Part shown: piece by piece, positions 34,971-43,127 of the stretch
Layout of the letters: each line of letters begins with the position of its first letter
Numbering within the stretch: the first letter of the stretch is position 1
Assembly: GCA_036961445.1 (NCBI GenBank)
Contig: JBALVO010000004.1
Location: 1-64,000, forward strand
Source: JBALVO01 sp036961445
Lineage (GTDB): Bacteria > Pseudomonadota > Gammaproteobacteria > Pseudomonadales > Halieaceae
Direction of reading: 5' to 3'
Length of the DNA stretch: 64,000 bases
The notes under the pieces: generated by a model
What the model saw: the letters and a program-made list of their open reading frames with translations, nothing else
Databases searched by the model: none
What the model was told of the DNA's origin: nothing
Position numbers and translations under genes: made by a program

Positions 34971-36701
34971 TTACCAGGTTCGCTTAACCGTGAGCGAAAC
35001 ATTATCGCGGTCTTTCAGCAGGCCACCAATACCAGCCAGAACCGGACCAAAACGGATGTTGTAGGCAAGGTCAATCTTCCACTGCTGATCGATGTCTACT
35101 CGCACGCCTAGACTGGCGCTGCCGGCTTCTTCGTCACCCGCAAAACTGTAGGGCGCCTTTTCACCGTCGATCGTATAGTTAACGGCCATGGGGATGCTCA
35201 TATCCCAGCCCGGGCGCACCTGGTACCAGGTGGGTGAGAAGATACCCGCAACCTGGCTGATCCAACGGCCCTCGCTGACGCGGACATCGGTGAGCTGGCA
35301 GTTCTCATTGCAGCTATCAAGCTGGGAGAACGTGGCCTCCAGAATCCAGCTACCACCGTCCCACAGGCCCCACTGGTTGTTGAGAAGACCTATGCCGTTA
35401 ATATTGACGTGGTAAGTATCGCCGACCGCTCCAGGATAATCGTCGCCATCGAAGCTCGTGATGTCCGCTCCCGGCGCTAGGAACAACGCCGCGCTGAGCT
35501 GCGGTGCGAGGGCTTGATCTTCACGCCTGACCAAATCCACACCCACGCTGATACCGGCGAGCTCTTTCGCCAGGGAAATACCATAAACGCTAATATCTTC
35601 TTTGTGTATCCACTTCGACTCACCGATGGCAATGGCTCCCTTCGAGAGCAAGAAATCCCCAGCGCCCCCGTCACCCGGCCGCGGTGTGCCGGGACTGCCA
35701 GGCGCACCGACCAGTCCATTGAGGTTCATGTCGGTGTGGTTAATGTAGATAGCGCTGACCTCCAAGCCCCAGGGCTCGATGAAATACTGTACGTTCACGC
35801 CGTAGTCGCCGCCTTCTTCCGAATAACCCCTGGGCTTATAGCCGCCACGAAATCCATCCGGAATCCCCAATGCAGCTGCAAGCGGGGAGCCCGCGGGTAA
35901 AACCGCGGCAAACTCGGAGTTTTCGGACAGGGATTCGGCCGGGCTCCAGTAGGTGCCGTCTTCCGGCACTCTGTAGGCCACATATTCATACCCGTAATAG
36001 GCATTCAGGGTCAGGTTGTCGGTCAACTGTAAAACCGAAGATACTTTACCCGAGGGCATAAAGAGTTCCTTGGCCTCGGAGCCAGGGACTGATAATGCCT
36101 TGTTGAAGTCGATGGGGGCCATGGAGCCACCAAAACCATGCAGGGCACCATTGGTCAGCAGGCCGTTGCCCCAGTAGATAGTGTGGCGGCCAGCGCGCAC
36201 GCCCAGTGCCATATCACCGAAGTCAAAGTTACCAAAGACAAAGGCATCCAGCAGTTCACCGCCGGCGTAGTGCAGGTCTTTGGCCTCGTGGTTGTAATCA
36301 CCCACATCGGCGCTGGGGGAAGCCCAGGATAAACTTCTGTCACTGGGGTGATCGTTATTGCTGCTACTGTACTGGGGGTCATACCAGGCGGAGCCGCTGA
36401 CGCGGAAGCCGAAATTGTCTTTCCAGATCACATCCATTTCCGAGATCACATCGATACGGGTACTGACCAGGCCGCCGCCGCTGCGGTCCACCGACAGATC
36501 GGCATCATCCGCCAGTTCCCACGACGCGCCAGCCTGGGGGGTAACAACGTCGTCATCCTGCTTGGCCACACGAGTCATGACATTGGCCTTGAAGGTGTTG
36601 TCCCAGCGAATAGCCCAATCGTCTCCGGTATCAAACTGGAATGCGTTCGCTTGCGAGCTGATGGCGGCGAGAACCGACAATGCGAGCAGTTTTTTCTTCA
36701 T
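34971..36701 (-). CDS. DUF1302 outer-membrane protein
   Basis: 576 residues. Signal peptide (LLALSVLAAISSQANA) then the DUF1302 start FQFDTGDDWAIRWDNTFKANVMTRVA, with repeated amphipathic strands throughout (for example LTDNLTLNAYYGYEYVAYRV, SWILEATFSQLDSC). It fits a beta-barrel of the FadL-like lipid transport class and ends with an aromatic residue (KRTW), the outer-membrane insertion signature. First gene of the DUF1302-DUF1329-(terminator)-YCF48-RND group. RBS AGAGG lies nine bases upstream. Confidence 0.9.
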   Translation of the reverse strand: MKKKLLALSVLAAISSQANAFQFDTGDDWAIRWDNTFKANVMTRVAKQDDDVVTPQAGASWELADDADLSVDRSGGGLVSTRIDVISEMDVIWKDNFGFRVSGSAWYDPQYSSSNNDHPSDRSLSWASPSADVGDYNHEAKDLHYAGGELLDAFVFGNFDFGDMALGVRAGRHTIYWGNGLLTNGALHGFGGSMAPIDFNKALSVPGSEAKELFMPSGKVSSVLQLTDNLTLNAYYGYEYVAYRVPEDGTYWSPAESLSENSEFAAVLPAGSPLAAALGIPDGFRGGYKPRGYSEEGGDYGVNVQYFIEPWGLEVSAIYINHTDMNLNGLVGAPGSPGTPRPGDGGAGDFLLSKGAIAIGESKWIHKEDISVYGISLAKELAGISVGVDLVRREDQALAPQLSAALFLAPGADITSFDGDDYPGAVGDTYHVNINGIGLLNNQWGLWDGGSWILEATFSQLDSCNENCQLTDVRVSEGRWISQVAGIFSPTWYQVRPGWDMSIPMAVNYTIDGEKAPYSFAGDEEAGSASLGVRVDIDQQWKIDLAYNIRFGPVLAGIGGLLKDRDNVSLTVKRTW

Positions 36702-37100
36702 GGTGCTATCCCTCTGAGAGTAATTTTATTTGCTTTGCAACATATAGCGGATCTTGGTCCGCTGTTTTTTTAATTTATTATCGTGCCAAGTGGCTTACCT
36801 GTTACAGCAGACCGCGTCCCAGAGCAGCTTACAACGCAGGGCTAGGGACGCGCCCTGCCCTGTCGGCATTTCGCTTGTCTCAATGAGCACCCGCTTACGC
36901 TGCGGATTACCATGAGGACCGTTATCTGGAGCTTTCTATCAATTGCCCTGGGAATGGCTTCCCGGGGATTTTATTCCTTATTTTGACGCGACCATAATAG
37001 CAGCTTAATTTATTACGACAATACCTGCCGCCCATTGATTTGAAACATGATTTTGTGACATTAGGCCAAAATTTCGCAAACAATACTCCGCGGACGGATT
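36702..37100. other. Structured non-coding region
   Basis: About 400 bases without a credible gene. Hairpins seen: AGCGGA/TCCGCT (36746-36763) followed on the plus strand by G then seven T; CGCGTCCC/GGGACGCG (36813-36820 with 36845-36852); CCGC/GCGG around 36891-36905; and CCCTGGGAA/TTCCCGGGG near 36947-36967 followed by ATTTTATT. The two T-rich stems read as plus-strand terminators but have no plus-strand gene before them. The region must also hold the DUF1302 promoter on the minus strand. Confidence 0.6.
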
Positions 37101-38006
37101 TCAGGCGGCCACCGCATGTCGCAGCAGCTGCCCATAGCCGTGAAATACCGGGACGCCATCCAGCGCTCGCTGTCGCTGCAAATGCCGGCGCAGGGCGTGC
37201 AATCGGTAACAGGGTACGCTGGCCATAAAATGGTGTTCCATATGGTAGTTAACACCGTTAGGGGCAAAGATCAGACGTTGCCACCAGGGGGCATCGACGG
37301 TGCGGGTATTCATGCGCGGATCAGGGTCAAACAAATCTGGTACCGCCGCGTGCTCCGCCACCTGTCGCACCCGAATAATCAACATAAACACGGTGAGGTA
37401 GGCGGTGGCCCACAACAGGTAAGTCCAGCCGATACCAAAGGCATAGAGCACCGTGAACAACAGAGCCTGCACCGCCAGTTGCTGGACAAAGGGTAAGGCA
37501 CTCGCGCGCTTTTCCCGGGAAATCGCTCCGGAGGCACCGCGGAATATAGCGCTCATCAGCTTAACACCGGTTTGCCCGGTTAAATCGCGAACTACCTTGC
37601 GCCGGAAGCTGGCGCTGGAAACGGGGTAGGATTGGTAATTGGATAAATCAGGGTCATCAGGGGTGCCCGCCTTGCGGTGGTGTTCCAGATGCCCACGGGC
37701 ATAGGAGCGCTGGTCACTCATCACTGGCAAGGCACACAGCCATTGGCCAATGTTATCGTTCAGCCCTGGCGTGCGAAACAAGGTGCGATGACCGCACTCG
37801 TGCATCAATACCGACAACCCTAACTGTCTGCCGCCCAGCAATACAATGGCCAGTAAGATGCTCAGCGGGTTGGTCCACAGCGCAACAGTGGCAAAAATCA
37901 TGGCAATGGCCAGCCAGTTACCCACTACCAGGCGCCAGGCATGGAGGTCGCTTTTGGCGGTGAAGTGCGCCACCTGCTCACGGGACAAATAATCGTTAAT
38001 CTTCAT
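37101..38006 (-). CDS. Fatty acid desaturase family protein
   Basis: 301 residues from ATG 38006 (AGGA six bases upstream). Three histidine boxes are visible: HECGH at 69-73, HLEHH near 106-110, and NYHMEHHFM near 250, which carry the di-iron centre of membrane desaturases and hydroxylases. Four hydrophobic segments separate them. It could act on fatty acids or on a cyclic substrate. It follows the epimerase-type gene on the same strand. Confidence 0.9.
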   Translation of the reverse strand: MKINDYLSREQVAHFTAKSDLHAWRLVVGNWLAIAMIFATVALWTNPLSILLAIVLLGGRQLGLSVLMHECGHRTLFRTPGLNDNIGQWLCALPVMSDQRSYARGHLEHHRKAGTPDDPDLSNYQSYPVSSASFRRKVVRDLTGQTGVKLMSAIFRGASGAISREKRASALPFVQQLAVQALLFTVLYAFGIGWTYLLWATAYLTVFMLIIRVRQVAEHAAVPDLFDPDPRMNTRTVDAPWWQRLIFAPNGVNYHMEHHFMASVPCYRLHALRRHLQRQRALDGVPVFHGYGQLLRHAVAA

Positions 38007-38087
38007 ACAGGTTCCTGCGTATACCCCGGGGTCAATTGTCGCCACAGGTTCTTGGCGTGGCGGAGCTCTTTAACGGCATGCAAACCC

Positions 38088-39098
38088 CTAATCATGAGCC
38101 AGTTCACCGGCCTGTTCCGCCGTGACGTGCCCCGCCAGGTAAAGCCAGCGAATGCAATCAGCCATACTGTCCTCCACCGGGCGGAACTCAAACCCCAAGT
38201 CAGTCTCCACTTTGGTATTGTCCATCACCACCCAGTTGGTCGCGTAGGTCATCCCCTCCCGGGTGATGGGAACCTCCAGATTCAGGCGCGGAGTAATGGC
38301 ATCACACAGCCGCCCTGCTAAACGCATCAGGCTGCCATTAAGTGGCAGTTGCAGCAATCGCCTGCCCGTTACCCCTTGCAATACACCCCCCAGTTGCCGC
38401 CACGGCAGGTAGTGCCCGCCCAGCACATAGCGACCGGCCGGAGGGCGCTCTTGCAACAATTGCAGGTGCACGCTGGCGACATCGCGCACGTCCACCCACT
38501 GGTTACCCGAGGACATCCTGGGCACAAAGTGAGCCAGAAAAGTGCACATAGCCTGATTGGGTTCGGTCATTCCCGGGTCATCCGGACCAATGACCGAAGC
38601 GGGATACGTTATATAGACGGGGTGCCCCTGCGCCTGCAGTTCACGCACATATTTCTCACAGGTGACCTTGGAGCGCCCATAGCCATTGCTGGCTTTACCC
38701 GGCGGAGAATTTTCGTCGAGAACATCCGCGTCAGGGTCAAACAAGGCCGTGACACTCGACACATGAATAATCGCGCCGATGCCAAGCTCCACCGCACTGC
38801 CAATGACGGTCTTGGCGCCCTGCACGTTGGTATACATGACTTTCTCCGCATCACCACTGTGAGTGGACACCATGGCGGCGGTGTGAATAACCGCATCGCA
38901 GTCGCGCATTGCCAGGCGCACCTGTGCGGCATCGGTAATATCACCACGCGTAAAGTGCGCGATACGGTCATTGCCAAACAGGTTGAGCATTTTATCCACA
39001 CTGCGCACCAGCAAGCTGACTTCATGCCCGGCCTCCAGCAACGCGAGGGTGGTATGGTAACCAATAAATCCGGTCCCACCAGTAAGCATTACACGCAT
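38088..39098 (-). CDS. NAD-dependent epimerase/dehydratase (extended SDR)
   Basis: 336 residues. The start MRVMLTGGTGFIGYHTTLALLEAGHEV is the extended-SDR Rossmann motif (GGTGFIG), and the catalytic YGRSK occurs near residue 147 with Ser in VSSVTAL. It resembles the dihydroflavonol-reductase/3beta-hydroxysteroid-dehydrogenase-like group, so a hydroxy/keto conversion is likelier than sugar chemistry, given the neighbouring desaturase and SDR. The substrate cannot be fixed. Confidence 0.87.
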   Translation of the reverse strand: MRVMLTGGTGFIGYHTTLALLEAGHEVSLLVRSVDKMLNLFGNDRIAHFTRGDITDAAQVRLAMRDCDAVIHTAAMVSTHSGDAEKVMYTNVQGAKTVIGSAVELGIGAIIHVSSVTALFDPDADVLDENSPPGKASNGYGRSKVTCEKYVRELQAQGHPVYITYPASVIGPDDPGMTEPNQAMCTFLAHFVPRMSSGNQWVDVRDVASVHLQLLQERPPAGRYVLGGHYLPWRQLGGVLQGVTGRRLLQLPLNGSLMRLAGRLCDAITPRLNLEVPITREGMTYATNWVVMDNTKVETDLGFEFRPVEDSMADCIRWLYLAGHVTAEQAGELAHD

Positions 39099-39149
39099 GC
39101 CAGCAGCCTCATCGTATTATCGCACCCCATGTTACTTGAACTGTGACAG

Positions 39150-39902
39150 TTAACCCAGATAGGCCTGCCCCCCATCCAGCGCTATGCTCTGCCCATTGAC
39201 ATAAGCTGAGGCATCGCCGCACAGCACGGTGACAAAGCGGCCAATATCCTCCTCACAATCACCTACCCGACGCTGCGGAATAGTGGCGACAAATTCCGCG
39301 GCCTCATCCGGGTTGTTATCCATCCACCACTGCATACCCGGTGACATGGCATGCGGCAGGATGACATTGGCACGGATACCCTCTGGCCCCCATTCACAGG
39401 CCGCAGCGCGCGTTAACGAGCGAATGGCTTCCTTGGTAGCGGCGTAGGCGCCGTAGCCACTCATGTCCCAACGCTTGGCCGCAGCGCTTGCCAGATTGAT
39501 GATGCAACCGCCCCCCTTAAGGTGTGGATAGCACAATTTCATCATTCTGAAAGTGGCCAGGGGGCCCGATTCCCAGCCTGCAGCGAAGCTGTCATCAGTC
39601 ACTTGTTGCAAGGTACCCAGCGGCACTTCCTGGGCATTGTTAACCAGGATATTGATGGCGCCAAATTCCGCCAGCACGGCCGCCACACACTGCGCCAATG
39701 ACGGCGCGGATTTGACATCACACACCACGGGTAGCGCCTCGCCTCCCCGCTCCTTGATGACAGCGCAAGTGGCCTCCAGCTTTTCCAGAGTACGCCCGGT
39801 TACCGCAACCCTGGCACCCTCTGCTGCCAACGCCAGCGCTATTCCGCGCCCCACGCCCTGCCCGGCCCCGGTTACCAGTGCAACTTTGGATTTGAGTAAC
39901 AT
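39150..39902 (-). CDS. Short-chain dehydrogenase/reductase (SDR)
   Basis: 250 residues from ATG 39902; a longer reading to 40115 overlaps the AraC gene and lacks SDR sequence, so I reject it. TGAGQGVG glycine motif, NNAQ in place of the usual NNAG, active site NLASAAAKRWDMSGYGAYAATKEAI with YAATK, and a C-terminal VNGQSIALDGGQAYLG. It lies between the AraC regulator and the epimerase, all on the minus strand. The substrate is unknown. Confidence 0.9.
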   Translation of the reverse strand: MLLKSKVALVTGAGQGVGRGIALALAAEGARVAVTGRTLEKLEATCAVIKERGGEALPVVCDVKSAPSLAQCVAAVLAEFGAINILVNNAQEVPLGTLQQVTDDSFAAGWESGPLATFRMMKLCYPHLKGGGCIINLASAAAKRWDMSGYGAYAATKEAIRSLTRAAACEWGPEGIRANVILPHAMSPGMQWWMDNNPDEAAEFVATIPQRRVGDCEEDIGRFVTVLCGDASAYVNGQSIALDGGQAYLG

Positions 39903-39936
39903 AAACGTCCCATTCCTGTTGGTGAGCGCCAGTGCA

Positions 39937-41016
39937 CTAGTGCGTGCCCAGTGCCTGCATCTTCTCGCGGTATGTTTTTGGTGTTTCTCCGGTCCAGCCC
40001 TTGAAAGAGCGCACGAATGAACTGGGCTCGGTAAACCCCAGATATTCCGACAATTCCGCCACCTTCGTTTGCTCGTTGAGTAACTTGTCGATTGCCACCT
40101 GGCAGCGCACCTCATCTTTCAGGTTCTGGTAGCTGGTATTTTCCTTCTGCAGGCGCCGGCGCAAACTGGACTCGGACATATGCAAGTGTTCGGAGATTCG
40201 GGTGAAAGACGGCAACCCGGACGGCAGATCGATACTGATCAGGGACCTGATGGCAGCGCTGGTACTGGCCGGCTCGCGATCGATGGCAATCAGCTGGTAC
40301 ACCGCGTTATCCAGAAATTCCTCGAGTGAATCCACCGTGTGCACCAGGCGCCGCTCCAGCTGCTGGCGGGGAAAAACCAGGGTATTACTGGTCGCCTCAA
40401 ACTGCACAGGACAGTGGAACGATGCCGACAAGCTATCGCGATAGGCGTCGTTGAGGTAAGGCGCGGCCACACAGACCGCATGCACTTCCAGTGGCTGCCC
40501 TACCAGCCAGCCACACAAAGCGTGCCACACCAGTAAGCCGGAGGCCTTGGCCACTGTATCCTGGTAACCCGCGCGATCCCACGACTGGGGAACCAGGGAG
40601 GAGTCCTCCTCGCAGAAGCGAATGCGGTAACTGAGCCTGGCAGTATCTCCGTCGGCAAGCAATTTGACGTTGTGCTGGGTCAAGGGATAAACCAGCCGTT
40701 CAAACCTGCCGGCCAACTGCAGTGCGTCACCCAGTGTTTTAGCGCTTATCATGCAGTGGCACATCAACTCAAAGGCTTCGCTGCCAACGCCTGCCGCCCA
40801 GGGCAATGGCTGGCGTAAGGTCTGCATTTGCACCACCGCTTCTTTATACAGCTTTGAATAATGTTGTGCCGGCAGGCGCTCATCCGGTGCCAGTTGCGCG
40901 ATGCGATCCGGCGCGAGATTGGCGGCGGCGGCGATAGCCGCTACATCAAGATTGATCCGTGCAAGGTAATCCAGGATACGTAAAAACTTGCTGACCGGTA
41001 CAGTAATTTGGCTCAT
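39937..41016 (-). CDS. AraC family transcriptional regulator
   Basis: 359 residues with PF12625-like N-terminal domain to about residue 210 and a C-terminal HTH_18 (FTRISEHLHMSESSLRRRLQKENTSYQNL and LSEYLGFTEPSSFVRSFKGWTGETPKTYREK). Probably controls the downstream SDR, epimerase and desaturase genes on its own strand, or the divergent membrane protein/SDR pair. Its stop lies 34 bases before the SDR start, so it may be the first gene of the operon. Confidence 0.92.
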   Translation of the reverse strand: MSQITVPVSKFLRILDYLARINLDVAAIAAAANLAPDRIAQLAPDERLPAQHYSKLYKEAVVQMQTLRQPLPWAAGVGSEAFELMCHCMISAKTLGDALQLAGRFERLVYPLTQHNVKLLADGDTARLSYRIRFCEEDSSLVPQSWDRAGYQDTVAKASGLLVWHALCGWLVGQPLEVHAVCVAAPYLNDAYRDSLSASFHCPVQFEATSNTLVFPRQQLERRLVHTVDSLEEFLDNAVYQLIAIDREPASTSAAIRSLISIDLPSGLPSFTRISEHLHMSESSLRRRLQKENTSYQNLKDEVRCQVAIDKLLNEQTKVAELSEYLGFTEPSSFVRSFKGWTGETPKTYREKMQALGTH

Positions 41017-41127
41017 ACGACTATGCGGTAGATTATGTTTATAAATCTGGCGTTTAGCGCCCTACTCTCTTAGCCGACCTAGACTATCATAGATTCCCAG
41101 CTATTAATTTTTCTCAATGAGACGGGT

Positions 41128-41628
41128 ATGGCAAGCGAAAGCTACAAGCACTTAAAGCACGAGGTTCTGGTGGGCGGCATTTCCAATACTGTCTTTAACG
41201 GACTTATTGCGTGGTTACTACTCAGGAACGGTCCAGCGCTGGCCTGGGGCGGTGAGCACAGCTTTGCTGTGGACGTAATCGCTACTGGATTACTATTACC
41301 GTTTATCGTAGCGCTGATTGTTATTCCGCTACAACGCAGCAAGCTACGCAAGGGTAAATTGTCTGCTATCAACCTGGGCTCCACGTCCCTGCCACAGTCG
41401 CTGGCAGACAGGCTTCCCGGGTCGATATTTAAAAGCGCAGTGGTATTTGGCTTGTTGGGAATGTGCGTAATCGCGCCTGCCACCTTGCTGGCCTTCTACC
41501 TGCTCCAGGTGCAACAAGTGCCACCTCTTAACTATGCAATTTTCAAGGGACTGTGGGCCGGGCTAATGGCCGCAGTGCTGGTCATCCCCATGGTGTTACA
41601 TGCTTTGCGAGAACCGGGCAAAGCATGA
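41128..41628 (+). CDS. Small integral membrane protein of unknown function
   Basis: 166 residues with about four membrane segments: VLVGGISNTVFNGLIAWLLL, DVIATGLLLPFIVALIVIPL, SAVVFGLLGMCVIAPATLLAFYLL and GLWAGLMAAVLVIPMVLHAL. The loop between the second and third is basic (RSKLRKGK). No known family recognised. It lies 40 bases upstream of an SDR on the same strand, divergent from the AraC gene. Confidence 0.75.
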   Translation: MASESYKHLKHEVLVGGISNTVFNGLIAWLLLRNGPALAWGGEHSFAVDVIATGLLLPFIVALIVIPLQRSKLRKGKLSAINLGSTSLPQSLADRLPGSIFKSAVVFGLLGMCVIAPATLLAFYLLQVQQVPPLNYAIFKGLWAGLMAAVLVIPMVLHALREPGKA

Positions 41629-41667
41629 TTCGGCAACATCCTTAACAAACCAATAAAGGAAGACAGC

Positions 41668-42426
41668 ATGGCTTTGCTAGAGAATAAAGTAGGTATTGTC
41701 ACCGGAGCTGGCCAGGGAATTGGTCGGGCCATCGCCATGTCCTATGCACGCGAAGGCGCTGAGGTGGTGGTGGCGGACTTCAATGAAGAAATGGGGAACG
41801 AGACCGTCAAGCTTATCCGCGATGGCGGTGGCACTGCCACCTTTATTCACGGCGATGTCAGCAAAGAACCCTCGGTAAAGGCCATGGTTGATGCCGCTGT
41901 GGCCACCTATGGGCGACTCGATATTGCCTGCAACAGCGCCGCTGTCAGTCGCGGATCCGGTCCCATCCACGAATTTGAACGGGATATTTTTGAGCAAACA
42001 CTGGAAATGTGTCTTACCAATACCTGGCTGTGCATGAAACATGAAATCACCGCCATGCTGGCAACCGGTGGTGGCGCTATCGTCAATATCTCCTCCAATT
42101 CATCCCTCAAAGGACAGGCGTACAACACCGCCTATGCCGCCGCCAAGGGCGGCGTAAACATTCTCACCAAGAGTTCAGCGGCGGAGTACGGGGCACAGGG
42201 CATTCGCATCAACGCCGTGTCGCCTGGCGTCATACGCACACCCGGGGTGGAGAAATACTTTGCAGAACAACCCAAGATGGCCGAGGGCCTGAAAAAAGCC
42301 GCTGTCATGAATCGCCTGGGAGAGCCCGAGGAAATTGCCGAAGCAGTAACTTTCCTGTCCAGCGATCGCGCATCTTTTATTACCGGGCAATTACTATCAG
42401 TGGATGGCGGTGGCGCTATACGCTGA
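41668..42426 (+). CDS. Short-chain dehydrogenase/reductase (SDR)
   Basis: 252 residues. TGAGQGIG motif, VADFNEEMG for cofactor choice (Asp, NAD preference), active site NISSNSSLKGQAYNTAYAAAKGG with YAAAK, and the C-terminal ITGQLLSVDGGGAIR. The start is backed by AAGGA nine bases upstream. It is the closest of the SDRs here to FabG-like dehydrogenases in overall layout. Substrate unknown. Convergent with the NTF2-like gene, 60 bases away. Confidence 0.92.
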   Translation: MALLENKVGIVTGAGQGIGRAIAMSYAREGAEVVVADFNEEMGNETVKLIRDGGGTATFIHGDVSKEPSVKAMVDAAVATYGRLDIACNSAAVSRGSGPIHEFERDIFEQTLEMCLTNTWLCMKHEITAMLATGGGAIVNISSNSSLKGQAYNTAYAAAKGGVNILTKSSAAEYGAQGIRINAVSPGVIRTPGVEKYFAEQPKMAEGLKKAAVMNRLGEPEEIAEAVTFLSSDRASFITGQLLSVDGGGAIR

Positions 42427-42486
42427 TACGCCATTGGCCTTGTTCGCACTATTACACGATCGCCGCGAAATCAGGTAAACGCCTGT

Positions 42487-42939
42487 TTACATTGGCTGTA
42501 GCAAATGCCGGCCCAGATCCCCATACAGGTGGGGCTGGATATTGCGTTCGCTAAAACGCCAAACTTGTCCTGCCTTTTCAAATGTATCGTTATAGCGCAC
42601 GCCGATGATAGGCTGTAGCGGAAAATCATCCACCGCCTGGAAGACAACCGCATAGGCCTGTGCGCTGGCGGCAACACCGGTAGCGTCCACCTGCACTATT
42701 ACGTTACTGGTCATATGCTTGGTATGCGGCGTGCCATTATCTTCATAAAGCCGGGTAAATGAACGATACATGGCGTAAACCGCATCTTCTCCTGCTACCT
42801 GGTGTTCCTGGCCCGCGGCATCACTGGTAATAATTTTGCCATGACTGAACATGCTGGCGACGCCCTGCAAATCACCACGATCCAGAAAATCCGCGTACTG
42901 ATAGATCACATTTTTTATGGCACACATATCGCACTGCAT
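42487..42939 (-). CDS. NTF2-like / SnoaL-like protein
   Basis: 150 residues. AIKNVIYQYADFLDRGDLQGVASMFSHG is the standard start of the SnoaL-like NTF2 fold, with Tyr and Asp in the cavity; VQVDATGVAASAQAYAVVFQAVDD and FSERNIQPHLYGDLG complete the cone. Relatives include scytalone dehydratase and steroid delta-isomerases, but the catalytic residues of either are not certain here. Three cysteines near the N-terminus (QCDMCAIK). It is a single gene, upstream spacer 188 bases. Confidence 0.85.
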   Translation of the reverse strand: MQCDMCAIKNVIYQYADFLDRGDLQGVASMFSHGKIITSDAAGQEHQVAGEDAVYAMYRSFTRLYEDNGTPHTKHMTSNVIVQVDATGVAASAQAYAVVFQAVDDFPLQPIIGVRYNDTFEKAGQVWRFSERNIQPHLYGDLGRHLLQPM

Positions 42940-43127
42940 AAAATCACCGCCCTATTGGTTTTCCCAGTGAAAATCTGACCGCGAGGAGTCTGCGCTGGCC
43001 AACAACAAGCATAAATAAATTGCGTTCAGATGACATGGAACACGTGAAAAATTTCACTCGCTATACGCAATAGTCTATTCTTGCTGATACGGACTTTGTT
43101 CACAGCACAATAACAGGAGATACGCCC

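Noticed and set aside
36912..36986. 24-codon hydrophobic frame beginning MRTVIWSFLS
   Set aside because: No ribosome site, and its end overlaps a hairpin; kept as part of the structured region.
39150..40115. Longer SDR reading with 71 extra residues
   Set aside because: The extension overlaps the AraC gene and is not SDR-like.
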